Part shown: positions 1-11,199 of the stretch, piece by piece
How positions within the stretch are numbered: the stretch's first letter is position 1
Layout of the letters: the number at the start of each line of letters is the position of its first letter
NCBI GenBank assembly: GCA_037074615.1
Contig: CM073547.1
Span: 14,476,501 to 14,540,500, forward strand
DNA from: Leucaena leucocephala
Taxonomy: Eukaryota > Streptophyta > Magnoliopsida > Fabales > Fabaceae
Direction of reading: 5' to 3'
Length of the DNA: 64,000 bases
Position numbers and translations under genes: made by a program
Notes under the pieces: model-generated
What the model was told of the DNA's origin: nothing
What the model saw: only the letters and a program-made list of their open reading frames with translations
The model's database searches: none

Positions 1-1110
1 TAACCACAACCATGTCCCAACTCAATCCAAGGATGAGAATCAATTAAAGCTATCAATTATGTAGAAGTAGGAAATCCAACTCGATTATCTAATTATTAAC
101 CATCTACTAACTCTAATTGCATAAGTAATTATATAATTAACTACATCAACTACAATTAAATTTGAATTAAGGACACAACTAACTCCCTATTTCAGCTCAA
201 GGATTATGGTTCAGCATTATCTCGAAGAGATCATAGCAACTCTAAACTTCCATTATTGTCCAGACTTTAACAGCGGCAGTAAAATCAGTATCAGTCATGG
301 TAAATGCAGAAGGAGAAGATGAAGATGAAGACTGAACTTTTCTCTAGTTTTATTGCCAAGAACAGAGAAAAGTTACAGATGAAAGAGAGAGAAAATAGAG
401 ATGAGAAGAAGAGTGCAGATGGTGTGTGGGAGATGGAATGGGAGAGATAGAGTTAGATCTGGATGGAATAGATAAGAATGAGATGTGTGGGAGCTAGAAT
501 CACAGTGTTCATAAGGTATGATAATGATCTGGAATGGAGTAGAAAATGTGATATGGAATGATGATCCTGGCAGATGGCATGAATGGATGTATTTATAGGA
601 GAAATGGGGAATGAGTGAGATCATGTGTGTGAGGTGTGTGAGCTGTCCATAATGTGTGATGCAAGGTGTGTCATCTGCATGACAGCATGTGCATGAATTT
701 GTTAGCTTTTCCCTCCATGTGGTTTCTATTGCAGCACTTGTGTGATTCCCACTTGCTTCTATTTTAGTTCCTTAATTCTAACACATGCTTAATCTATTTA
801 CTTCTTCCCTCTAGCACATGCTTAAATATCATTGTATCTAGCTATCAATTATAGTCATTTCTCTTTGATTCTCACAGCAGCAAGTTATCTTGATAATTAA
901 TGAGTATTTTTCTAAAATGGGAATTTAAAATATGCAAATTATTTGTCTAATAAGATAATATTCCAATAATAGCCCAATATTATATCAATTAATTTCCAAC
1001 TGTTATGAATTTTATTTTATTTAATAATTGCTCAATATATTGATAAATAGGGATAAAAATTAATAATAAAACTCTCACACACTAAAATCACTACAAATAT
1101 GAGTTTATCA
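1..1110 (-). mobile_element. Athila-like 3' LTR of element A, cut by window edge
   Basis: Reading the minus strand, the LTR opens at 1110 with TGATAAACTCATATTTGTAG, the same start seen in the other Athila LTRs of the window, and runs off the left edge. It shares the segment with GGAATATTATCTTATTAG with the LTRs near 20931, 24540 and 25652, so it belongs to that LTR subtype. A TATA-like CTATAAAT lies at 591-598 on the minus strand, a plausible core promoter. The neighbouring purine tract and UTR at higher coordinates show that this is the 3' LTR of a minus-strand element. The other LTR end is outside the window. Confidence 0.9.
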
Positions 1111-1126
1111 ACTCCCCCACACTTAA
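1111..1126 (-). promoter_or_regulatory. Polypurine tract of element A
   Basis: On the minus strand TTAAGTGTGGGGGAGT abuts the LTR start. This is the expected place for the plus-strand DNA primer of an LTR retrotransposon. The same tract precedes the LTRs at 8681 and 16430. Confidence 0.8.
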
Positions 1127-2550
1127 CTTTTGTACTCTGAGCAAAATTATGGATTAAAATTAAAATTTAAACACACATGTTCAACAAATTTGGCAACAGA
1201 TTTAGCATGAGCACTTGCAGTCATTAATCTTTTTCCTTTAATTGGCAACAGTCCATGCTAATCTCATACCAATCAAATGATCTTACTCATGCAATTAAAT
1301 CATAGTAAGCACTAGGTTGAGATTTCCTCACAAGGTGTGGTATTTCACTCACTCTCTTATCAAGGTAATTTCACTCAACTATCTACCTTAGGCTTCCCAT
1401 AGGTTTATAACATCCTACATCTCAACCACTAAATGCTACAAAGTTTGTAAATCAAAGGGTCTTTAAATGATGAAATGGAAATGCATGTCAATGATTAATG
1501 AAATACTGCATGTGATTTTATTTATTTAAGCTACTTCAACACTTAATCACAATCTCAACTGTGCAACTGCAAAAAAGTATCAATCATAAGCTAACTTCCT
1601 TTTATTCAAGTTGAATATCACATCTTGTCAACTGGTAAATCTCTTCTTTCTCTTTTCTTTCTTCTATTTTTCTCTTTTCTGTATCCTTTGTGTTTTTTCT
1701 TTTTTTCTATTGAACCAGATAACAAATACATTGAAGTTCAGATATCCAAAAGTAGTACAACTTAACAATTATTTTACAATTAAAGACTTATTACAGCGAA
1801 AAATATCTTGTATAGCATTCATTAATCAATGATGGAATTTTAAAAAGAAGTGAAGGTCTCAAAGGACTAAGCAAAGGATTTAATATTTATGTGGCTAAGT
1901 TTGGTTAAAAGGGTTTTGAAAGAAATACCCTTATCATATTCACAATTCCAAGTAGCTAATATGGTTTTAAATCAAGGATTGAGAAAAGTTCTGCAAAGAT
2001 ACCAAACTAGATGGTGTCACACAATGTAATGAGTGTATGTTGGAGGATTAAAATTCTTCCATTTGGCTTACTCACCCTAATCAACTCATAATGACTAGAT
2101 TGCATGAATATAAGGCTAAATACATGAGATCAATTTTCATGATACACAATTTTTAGTAGTAAATCATTAAACAAGCAACTCATACTATATCAAGTTTGCC
2201 AATATTAAAAAGTATATATTTAAAATTCAATTTTAAATCCATGACAGTAAATTCCATTAGACCAAGCAACAATTAGATGAAACAGAAGAATTTTTTCAAC
2301 AAAGGATCACTTGTGGTTGTGATGAAAAGGACTTTTGGTACCGACTGTTTCACATAGAGAAGAAATTTTTAGAAAAGAAGTTGAGATATACATGGACACT
2401 GGTCGTGACTCATAATCATAGAGAGTTACAATTAAGAATAGATCATGACTACACATCACAGATAGGTAAAGTCCAAAAAATATGAACTCCTGGTTGAGAC
2501 AAAAATAGGTATTGGTTATGACTAATTTTCATATAGAAGACACTTGACAT
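1127..2550 (-). other. Env-less 3' UTR of element A
   Basis: This non-coding stretch is collinear with the 3' UTRs of elements C, E, H and I on the opposite strand, for example the A-rich block at 1650-1720 and the block around 1860-2040. No long ORF occupies the place where some Athila elements keep an env-like gene. Between about 2300 and 2550 it holds degenerate copies of the TAGTCGCGACTA palindrome, for example GGTCGTGACT and GATCATGACT. Confidence 0.75.
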
Positions 2551-3420
2551 ATTTGCACATATTAATCACTACATTATCCAATTTTGTCCCTGCAATGAAA
2601 TTCTCAACAACTATCTTTACCTACACATTTTTCATGTTGGTTCTTTCTAAAGCCTTCGTTCAATAGGTTAGTAATAGAAAAAGAAATTTCAGATTCAAGC
2701 ATATCACTTTTAGCCTTATTAGAATTTTGTAGCAACAATTCATATTCCTCTTTAGCCTCTTCTTTGTATGCATCAATTGCACTTAAGCCAAATAGTTAGT
2801 AATCTTCAAATGGATGTCTCATTAACTCATACACATTAAAAGTTATGACATCATCACCCACTTCTATTGTGATGCTCCCATTTTTCATGCTTATGATAGT
2901 GTTAGCTGTTCTAAGGAATGGCCTCCCCAAAATAATAGAACCCTTTGATGTTGACTCATGTGACATATCCAAGACATAGAAATCTGTAGGTATAATCAAG
3001 TCTCTAACCTTCACTAATATGTCTTTTAATAATCCCTCAGGTTTCCTAGTAGTCCGATCAACAAGTTGAACTATTATGGAGGTTTCCTTAAGTGAACTTA
3101 TATCTTTGCCTAATGATGTATAAATGGAGCTTGTCATTATATTAATGGCTGCATCAAGATTTAACAAAGTATTAGCTCATTAAAACCTACCAATGGTGAT
3201 TGGGATTGTAAAGGAACCTAAATCATTACATTTAATAGGAAGCTGTGGATTACGTAAAGCTGACACACTAAATCCTACTTTAGCCTTTTCATTTGGTTTG
3301 TAGATTCTTTTATTAGTGCAGAGTTCTTTCATGAACTTCACATACTTAGGACTTCTAATTAGATCCACAAGTGGCACATTAACTTTCAATTTACCTAACA
3401 AATTCAAAATATCGTGTTCT
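2551..3420 (-). pseudogene. Athila protease and pre-RT remnant, element A
   Basis: Two minus-strand reading frames, 3180-3407 and 2796-3167, carry the Athila protease region. The first has the KFMKELCTNKRIYKPNEK context that precedes the protease. The second has LGRPFLRTANTIISMKNGS and ITFNVYELMRHP. Two stops separate the frames just before the catalytic loop. The usual LDLGASIN loop reads LNLDAAIN, so the catalytic aspartate is Asn and the glycine is Asp. The pre-RT spacer continues to about 2570, where it joins the 3' UTR at the microhomology GTAG. RT, RNase H and integrase are missing. The 5' side is truncated near 3420. Confidence 0.85.
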
Positions 3421-3598
3421 TATTTTTCAAGCTAAAAATATCAAATCCTTACTCTTCTTCACAGGATCAACCAAAAACCACCAAGCAATCCTAACCTAAT
3501 CAGCAACCCAATCCTCAATCAGTAAACAGAGGAAAATAAAAGTGGTCACAAAGTCAGAGCTCACCTTTGTCAATCAATGTTGCTGCAATCCTAATCTC
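3421..3598. other. Unassigned spacer
   Basis: About 180 bp between the truncated protease of minus-strand A and the truncated gag of plus-strand B. I see no coding similarity or repeat. It may be the original host target or filler DNA. Confidence 0.5.
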
Positions 3599-5050
3599 TG
3601 TACAAAGACAAGTATTCCATTTTACACTTGAAGGAAAGGAAGAAGAATGGTTTTATATGCTACCATATCACACACATCAAGCCTTGGATTCTTGGAATAA
3701 TTTGAGGAATCCTTTGTTAGATAGATACTTCCTTACCTCCAAGATTGCTACATTGAGAAAGAAGATTTTTGCTACAAAACAATATGATCAAGAGTCCTTC
3801 TATGAGTTTTGGATGTTTCAAGAGTTGCTAGCTAGATGTCCATACAACCAAATTTTAAGTGAGCATTAGATGCAGTATTTTCATTCAGGATTGTGCTTTG
3901 CATGAAGAAAGAATTTGAATGCAGTTGTTGGGGGTTCCATTGATAATTTGACACTTGATGAAACATGGAATTTGATTAAGAGAATAAATAATGACTAGCA
4001 GTATAGGGGTTATGATGCTAGGCAAGTTCATGAAGTTTCTGCAAGGTCTTCTCAAGATTATAATAGCTTATATTCTCATGTTGCTACTATAAATGCTCAA
4101 ATCAACAATCTAGCTGCTTAATTGAGCAATTCACATGTTCAAAGCCCATATTGTCAAGCTCTAGTTGCTCCTTGTTGCCAGCTTTATTATTCTCCCATGC
4201 ACACTAGTGTCAATTGTACTACACACTGTGAAAATGTATTAGCCATCTATCTAGGCAAATAAAATAAGTATCTACAAAGGAATCTATACTCTAACACATA
4301 TAATGAAGGATGGAGAGATCATCCCAATTTTAAATAGAGGGATAGAGGTGGAGATAGGAATTTTGGACAGAACAGAGTCAACAATGATAGATAAGTAGCT
4401 GAATCTTCTAGAGATATGGAAGTACCTTCTGCTGCAAAGAATTATAGAATATCTAAGATAGTCAAGATCATTAATGTGATAAACTCAAATATAAACTACA
4501 TAAACACAAACTTTAGCTCCAACTTCAAAGGCTTGAGATCTACTATAAAAGCAACCTATTAATGACAAATTTTAAGTTTGCTGCCTTGGAGAGTAAAATA
4601 GAATGTTGGGAAACAAAGACTGCAAACATGAATAGTTATGTATCACAGCTAGCCAATTCAGTAAGTGATATTTAAGCAAGGATTAATGGAAATCTACCTT
4701 TAAATACAATTGTTAACCCTAAATCTGTGAATGCTATAAGTTTGAGAAGTGGAAAAATAGTAAGGGAAGCAAATGTTGTTGATGATAAAAGGGATAATGG
4801 AGAAAATGAGTAGCCGAATAGATCTAGAACTAAAAGTTAATTGAAAAAAACCTTCATTTATGTTAGGATAAAAAAAAACAAAGAGAAGGGGATGTTGCAA
4901 TAGAAGAATGAGCAAATTGGATTGAAGGATGCTGCACATCTTATATACATAAAGCAGCTACAAGGCAAAAGTCAGATAAAAACCAGAATCAAAAGGAGCA
5001 TAAAGATGCACAACTGAAGGATAGAGAGGTAAGTATGAAACACCTACCTT
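3599..5050 (+). pseudogene. Athila gag remnant, element B
   Basis: The frame at 3567-3869 carries gag capsid sequence including HFTLEGKEEEWFYMLP, KKIFATKQYDQESFYEFW and ELLARCPYNQ. These match the gags at 44600 and 59500 in this window and Athila gag in general. A TAG at 3867 replaces a Leu codon, and the frame then continues with more stops to about 4260. The place of the zinc knuckle (about 4173-4216) reads CQLYYSPMHTSVNC, so the second Cys is Tyr. From 4300 to 5050 comes the poorly conserved tail that follows the knuckle in every copy. The N-terminal third of gag is missing. Confidence 0.85.
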
Positions 5051-5059
5051 TTCCTAATA

Positions 5060-5830
5060 TATACATTGTCCAAAGAAGGTTTTAAAAGATAAAAAGCAAC
5101 AAGATATTATGAATCTATTAGGAAAATTGGAAGTTAATGTGCCACTTGTGGATCTAATTAGAAGTGTACCTAAGTATGGGAAGTTTATGAAAGAACTCTG
5201 CACTAATAAAAGAATTTGCAAACCAAATGAAATGGTTCAAGTAGGATCTAGTGTGTTAGCTTTACTTAAATCACAACTTCCTATTAAATATAATTATCCA
5301 GGCTCCTTTACAATCCCAATCACCATAAGTAAGTTTTAGTGTGCTAGTACTCTTCTAGATCTTGGTGTAGCTATCAATGTAATGCCAACCTCTATTTATA
5401 CATCATTAGGCATATGCATAGACTCATTAAAAGAAACATCAATGATAGTGCAACTTGCTAACTGAACTAATAGGAAACCTAAGGGACTATTAGAGGACAT
5501 ATTAGTGAAGGTAAAAGACTTAATTATACATGTAGATTTTTATGTATTGGATATATCACATAAGTCAAATTCATCTTAGGTAGACCATTCCTTAGAACAG
5601 TTAACACTGTCATAAGCATGGAAAATGGAAGTATTACAATAGAAGTGGGTTAGGATGTCATAACTTTTAATGTCTATAAAGCAATAAAATATCCATTTGA
5701 AGATTACTCATTATTAAGCTTAAGTACAATTGATGCATACATTGAAGAAGCTAAAGAGGAACATGAATTGCTGCTGCTACAAAATTCTGATAAGGCTAAA
5801 TGTGAATTGCTTGAATATGAAATTTCTTCT
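5060..5830 (+). pseudogene. Athila aspartic protease remnant, element B
   Basis: The frame 5109-5339 reads through LVDLIRSVPKYGKFMKELC and SFTIPITISKF, then stops. The catalytic region follows in the same strand as LLDLGVAINVMPTSIYTSLG, so the Asp and Gly of the loop are kept. A stop replaces the residue after QLAN, and a deletion shortens the stretch before FLGRPFL. The protease would cut the Gag-Pol polyprotein inside the virus-like particle. The order gag, protease, pre-RT agrees with Athila pol. Confidence 0.85.
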
Positions 5831-5999
5831 TCTAAATTTTCTTTGGATAGTAGTGGTGATATGTCAAGTATTAACTATATTTTAGTTGTTAGCTTACTTT
5901 CTACCCTACAATTGTTTTCTTTTTTGTTACTAACCTTTTGAATGAAGGCTTTGGAGAGAAGCAGCAAGATAAATTGTAGGGACAAAACTAGATATTACA

Positions 6000-6660
6000 A
6001 AACCTGTGAGGACATAATTGTTGAAGCCTATTGCAGTTTTAGAAACTAAGAAGTTGGTTCTATCAATTGTCCAACCACCTAAGTTGGAACTGAAACCACT
6101 TTCTAGCAACTTTAAATATGTGTATTTAGCTGGAAATGATACATTACTTGTTATAATTGCTAACTCACTTTCTATTTTTGAGGAAGTAAGGCTAATTTCA
6201 ATTTTAAAAACACATAAGGCAATAGACTAGGCTTTAGCTGATATACCTAGTATAGATGTATCTATATGCACATAAAATTATGTTAAATGATGAAGCCAAG
6301 ACTATTAAATAGCAACAAAGAAGGCTAAACCCCTTGATATCTGATATGATCGAAAAAGAGGTAACTAAGCTGTTGAATACTGGCATTAATTATCCAATTT
6401 CAAACAGTGAATGGGTCCAGTTCATGTGGTGCCAAGGAAACGTGGCATAACCATGGTAAGGAATGAAAAGAATGAGCTACTCCCTACTAGAGTGCAGAAT
6501 TCATGGAGAGTATGCATTGATTATAGGAAATTGAATTATGTAACTAGAAAGGATCATTTTCCTTTACCATTTATAAATCAAATGTTGGAAAGACCTGCTG
6601 GAAAAGCTAATTACTATTTTTGATAGTTTTTTAGGATATTTTTAGGTTCCAATTGCACAA
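6000..6660 (+). pseudogene. Athila pre-RT and N-terminal RT, element B
   Basis: The frame 6018-6230 has PPKLELKPLSSNFKYVYL, the Athila spacer just before RT. The frame 6411-6623 holds VQNSWRVCIDYRKLN and TRKDHFPLPFINQMLERPAG, RT fingers blocks. A TGA at 6621 breaks the frame after NYYF. The reading then reaches the segment before the IAPEDQE block and is cut by a solo LTR at 6662. The catalytic MDDF block is not present anywhere in B. Confidence 0.88.
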
Positions 6661-6661
6661 G
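6657..6661. repeat. Left target-site duplication of solo LTR (ACAAG)
   Basis: ACAAG precedes the LTR and ACCAG (8145-8149) follows it. One base differs. Other RT copies in the window have ACCAG here, so the left copy is the mutated one. Confidence 0.75.
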
Positions 6662-8144
6662 TGATAAACTTATATTTGTAGTGATTTGTAGTGTATTTAA
6701 AGTGAGTTTATTATTGATTTTATACCCATTTATCAATATATTGAACAATTATTAAATAAAATAATATTCAGAACAATTGAGAAGTAATTGATATAAATTT
6801 AATGCTTAAAGTGAATAGATAATCTATTTATTCTAATTTTCTATCACAGACCAAAGCCCTAACAGAATGGATTAAGAGAGAATGACAACTGGACTAAAGG
6901 AGTTGATGACATGTGACCACACAAGGGCTAGATCTAGGAATTGAGGAATAGATTGCAAGTGGAAGATCATGCATATGCTGGCACATGAGGAGTACTATCA
7001 CACACACAACATTGTTCATGCACACAACACTGTTTATGCCCATAGCACTGTTTCACGCACACACACCTCATCTTAACAGAATCACACATTTCAGCAGTAG
7101 CTCATGCACTCCACACATCATTCATACTATTTCAGCTACCCTTCACATCCTTCCACGCCTATATATTCGCACCATAACATATCATATCAGATACGCCTGG
7201 GGGAGACCTGATCCACACTTCACGCACATTACACACCCATATTCTATTCTTCTCCTTTCATTCCTTCTCCATCTGTAGTTTCCATTTCTCTCTCCATTCT
7301 CTATTTCTCTTCTACAACTTTCCTCTGTTCTGGTCAATAGAACAAGAGGAAAGTTCTATAATTCATCTTTATCTTCTTCTATCATTTTCACCATGATTGC
7401 TGCTGTGTTTTTTGTTGCTGCTAAAGTTCATATGGCAATACCAAGCTAAGCTAATGTGCTCTCTTGGAGAGGATGCTAAACTAGAATCTTTAAGTTGAAT
7501 AGGGAGTTCATTGTATTTTTAATTTAGAGTAATTGTATCGAGTTGATGTAGTTAATTCTGTAATTACTTATGCAATTAGAATAGTAGATGACAAAGAAGT
7601 ATGGAACCGAGTTGGATTTCTTATTTCTGCATTACTCACCTTCGATTGATTCTCATCTTTGATTGAGTTGAATAGAGTTGTGATTAATAGAAGTGATTCT
7701 ATAATATAGTACAATTGTATATGTTTAATTCATATTCTACTATCTCTGAGTTGAATGATTCATAATCTTTTTTAATGACTACAAGTTGTAGCTTTAATTG
7801 AGATTTAGCTAGCAAGTTGTTAGTTAACATATTCTAATTCAACTAATCTAATCCTCGTATTTTGTGGATAATGAAGGTAAGGTAATCTCCAAGGGAACAC
7901 ACTTGTCATTTATTCATCTCATCATCATAAACACTTAGAAGCATAAACAATAGCATAGGATTTGCTTTCAGTAGTTAGATTCAAACTTATCAAACACCAT
8001 CTCTTTAACTTGTTAATTTGTAGCTTATTAGATTAATTATGAAAGTTTACATCCTTTTAGGCTCCTTGTGAATTGACCTAGGTTAGCCTCCACTTTACTA
8101 TTGGTTAGGTTAGTTTTGTTTGATAATTAAAATGACAGTTATCA
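6662..8144 (+). mobile_element. Athila-like solo LTR inserted in RT of B
   Basis: The LTR starts TGATAAACTTATATTTGTAG and ends AAAATGACAGTTATCA, giving 1483 bp with TGATAA...TTATCA ends. RT sequence lies on both sides, so this is an insertion with no internal region, the product of LTR-LTR recombination. A TATA-like TATATATT sits at 7160-7167. The subtype matches the LTRs of element C, not the 3' LTR of its host B. The His/Ser-rich reading frame at 6985-7278 is LTR sequence and not a gene. Confidence 0.92.
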
Positions 8145-8235
8145 ACCAGAAGACCAAGAGAATACAACATTCACATGTTCATTTGGTACATATGCTTATA
8201 GGAGGATGCTATTTAGCTTGTGCAATGCTCCTGGA
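8145..8235 (+). pseudogene. RT continuation of element B
   Basis: After the solo LTR the RT resumes with PEDQENTTFTC, then FGTYAYRRML and SLCNAPG. This is the block directly after the last RT residues before 6660. At about 8235 the match stops and 3' UTR follows. The deletion removed the MDDF block, RNase H and integrase. Confidence 0.85.
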
Positions 8236-8680
8236 CATCACAATTGGAATTGTGATTAGAAATTGAAATAGCTTGAAGAAGTATGATCATGTACAATATT
8301 TCATTAATCATTGACATGCATTTCTATTTTCTCATATAGCATTTCTAATATTACAACCTAATAAAAACCCTTTGATTCACAATCCATATGGGAATCCTAA
8401 ACTAGATGGTTGAGTGAAATTATCTTGATAAAAGAATGAGTGAAACACTACATCTTGTGAGAAAATCTCAACCTAATTGCTTACTATTATTTAATTGCAT
8501 AAGTTAGTTTCTTTGATTGATATGAGATCAGTTTGGACTATTGCCAATTGAAGGGAAAATATTGATGAATACAAGTACTCATGTTGAATATGTTTTACCA
8601 AATTTACTGAACATATGTGTTTGAATTTCAATTTTAATCCATCATTTGGCTTGGAGTACAAAAGCTAAGTGTGGGAGAGT
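8236..8680 (+). other. 3' UTR and polypurine tract of element B
   Basis: The stretch is collinear with the last 480 bp of the 3' UTR of element C (about 15950-16429). It ends in AAGCTAAGTGTGGGAGAGT directly before the LTR, the family polypurine tract. No ORF is present. Confidence 0.8.
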
Positions 8681-10272
8681 TAATAAACTCATATTTGTAA
8701 TGATTTTAGTGTGTTTAAAGAGAGTATTATTATGAATTTTTTATCCCTATTTATGAATATGTTGAGCAATTAATTAATAAAATAAAATTGGAACAGTTGG
8801 GAATTAATTGATGTGAATTAAGTGATTAATTGGATAAATAATTTATATCTTTTAAATTCCCATTGCAGGAAATATTCATTAAGCACTAAATCAAGTTGTT
8901 GTAACTGAATTGGATAAATCATAATGTAATAGAAAGGAGATGGAGGCATGTGCTAGATAAGGAGCTAACAGAGTGGATAACAGAAGGAGCATTCACGTGG
9001 AAAGAGACATGCTAGCATTGCTAAGGAGAACAGATTTAGTCATGCATGTGCTAAAGGAGAAAGGGAGTTGGTAGCAGCATATGATAGAACATGGGGATTA
9101 CAGTTGCATAGGCTGGATCCAAGAAATAAGGAGATGAAAACAGGAGCAATTGGTGGATTTACACATGTGCTGTAATAGAATTGGACATGTATTGACAACT
9201 AGAGGAAGTCCAATTCATATCTATCATAGCATTCATCCACTGGAGATTTGTCACACCATTCACACACTTCTCCTATATATCACACATGTCATTCTATCTA
9301 TGACACACTCATTTTCTCATCTGATTACAGATCTAACACATCACGCATCCAAGACCATTCCCATATTCATTCTACACCATCACTCCATTCTTCTCTACTC
9401 CATCTAGATCAATCATGCCATTTTTCTCCATTCTCTCATCTACAATTTTCCTATGTTCTAAGCAATAGAACCAGATGAAAGTTTAGTTTCCATCTTCATC
9501 TTCTCTTTCTACATTCACCATGACTAGTTCTCATTTTACTGCTGCTATTGAATTTTTGATAGCAAGGAAGGCTAGAGTTGTTGTGCTCTCTTGAAAATGA
9601 TGCTAAACTAGAATCTTTGATCCAAAATAGGGAGTTCATTGTGTCTTTAATTCAAATTTGATTGTATCGAGTTGATGCAGTTAATTCTAGAATTATTGAT
9701 TCAATTAAAGTTAGCAAATGATTAATGAGTAGGGAACCAAGTTAGATTTTCTATTTCTATATAATTGATACTCTAATTGATTCTCATCTTTGGACCGAGT
9801 TGGACATGATTGTAGTTAATTAGAGCAATTCTATAATAAAGTACAATTGTATCTATTTAATTAATCTTCTTCTACCTTTTAGTTGAATTATTCTTATTTC
9901 TCTATCAATGTCTACGTGTTGTAGCTTTGATTGAAATTTTAACTAGCGAGTTGTCAACTAATATATTCTAATTCAACTAATTAACTCCAAATATTCTATG
10001 GATAATGAAGGTAAGGTAATCTCCAAGGGAACACACTAGTCATTGATTAATTTTATCATCATAAACACCTAAATTCATAAATAGTAGCATAGGATTTACA
10101 TTCACAATTAGTTCAAACATCTCATCTCATAATTCATCTGATTAATTTGTGGTTCACTAGATTAATTAAGAACTTTAGCATCCATTTAGGCTCATTGTGA
10201 ATTGACCTAGGTTAGCTTCACTCTACTATTGGTTAGCTTAATTTTGTTTGATAATTAAAATGGCATTTATCA
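8681..10272 (+). mobile_element. 3' LTR of element B
   Basis: Starts TAATAAACTCATATTTGTAA (one change from TGATAA) and ends AATGGCATTTATCA, 1592 bp. A TATA-like CTATATAT is at 9273-9280. The U3 segment with GTGATTAATTGGATAAAT differs from the LTR inserted at 6662, so the two belong to different subtypes. The frames at 9150-9478 are LTR sequence. Confidence 0.9.
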
Positions 10273-10493
10273 CTCTCCTCTTTTCTTCATCCTCTCTCCT
10301 CACTCAAATCACTATTTTCATTAAGTCATACTCTTTTTGGTAATTGTTCAATTACAAAAGTCTTATGGTAATAACTTTCTAAATACTCATTTATTCAAAA
10401 CTATTTTTTCCTATAAGCTTTTCTCTAAAAGCCATTTTTTTAAAAGTTGTACAAAAGCCCTTTTTTCAAACTCTTTTTCAAATAGACCTATAT
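10273..10493. other. Unassigned AT-rich spacer
   Basis: About 220 bp to the right of the B LTR, with poly-T runs. The minus-strand frame that enters it from 10494 loses chromovirus similarity here. No TSD partner for B can be tested because its 5' end is missing. Confidence 0.4.
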
Positions 10494-10734
10494 ATACCTT
10501 ATTATTAATGAGGCAATGAGTATTGAAAATATTTTTCCTTTGCTCGTTTATCTCATCTTCCGTGATTTGACAATTTAAAGCTCTTCTAACCACAAGGCAT
10601 TCTCCTCCTAGTGGATTTTCAACACCATCATCACTGGCACCTTCAAGTAAGGGCATGGAATCATGATCACTATCACTTTTAGTCATGATAGGGATATAAA
10701 ACTTTTGAGTCATTTTTGGTGAGTTTTGAGTCAT
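10494..10734 (-). pseudogene. Chromovirus gag-protease junction fragment
   Basis: On the minus strand the frame reads DSDHDSMPLLEGASDDGVEN, then GECLVVRRALN and QRKNIFNTHCLINNKV. These blocks are the acidic linker and the start of protease in plant Reina-like chromoviruses. They normally lie between the gag zinc knuckle and the protease active site. The fragment ends where a diverged lysine-rich tail starts at 10493. It faces away from the integrase fragment beginning at about 10749, so the two cannot come from one unrearranged copy. Confidence 0.75.
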
Positions 10735-10748
10735 TTGTGAGGAAGGCT

Positions 10749-11197
10749 TGGTACTAAATTATTTTCTACCGTATGTCATCCAAAAATTGATGGCTAAAAT
10801 CAAGTTGTCAATAGAACTTTGACTCAATTGCTTAGAATTGTGATTCAAAACAATTTAAGAAAATTGGGAATACTACTTGCCATTAATTGAATTTGTTTAT
10901 AATAGGAGTATGTATACATCTACTGATTATTATCCTTTTGAGATTGTGTAAGGTTTTAATCCACTAACTCATTTGGATTTATTACCATTAGCTATTGATG
11001 AGAGAGAAAGTTTTGATGGAAAAAGAAGGCTGAAATAGTGAGGCAACTTCATGAAAAAGTAAAACAAATTGAAAAGAAAAAAAAGCAATATGCATCCAAG
11101 GCTAACAAAGGAAGAAGGTGTGTTCTTTTTGAACCTGGTGATTGGTGTGGGTGCATATGAGGAAAGAAAGATTTCCAACTCAAAGAAAAGTCCAAAT
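10749..11197 (+). pseudogene. Chromovirus integrase C-terminal fragment
   Basis: The plus strand shows STVCHPKIDG, then NQVVNRTLTQLLR, PFEIV*GFNPLTHLDLLPL, QLHEKVKQIEKKKKQYASKA, KGRRCVLFEPGDW. These are the integrase core end and C-terminal GPY/F-type blocks of Reina-like chromoviruses. At least four stops or frameshifts are present. The catalytic Glu should lie near QVVN, where these elements usually have Q(T)EVVN; here it is Q-V-V. The fragment stops at KEKSKW, where an inverted LTR-like segment begins at 11200. Confidence 0.75.
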
Positions 11198-11199
11198 GG

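Larger units (their letters stand above)
3599..10272 (+). mobile_element. Athila-like Ty3/gypsy element B, 5'-truncated
   Basis: Plus-strand order is gag, protease, pre-RT, first part of RT, a foreign solo LTR, a short RT continuation, a deletion, then 3' UTR and 3' LTR. The 5' LTR, primer site and gag N-terminus are absent. RNase H and integrase are deleted: at 8235 the RT jumps directly into the 3' UTR. The LTR ends at 10272 with TTATCA. Many stops make the element inactive. Confidence 0.85.

Noticed and set aside
6985..7278. His/Ser/Ile-rich reading frame; similar ones at 9150-9478, 12686-13098, 373-624 (minus) and 61192-61500 (minus)
   Set aside because: All lie at the same place inside Athila LTRs around the TATA region and are low-complexity; they are LTR text and not genes.
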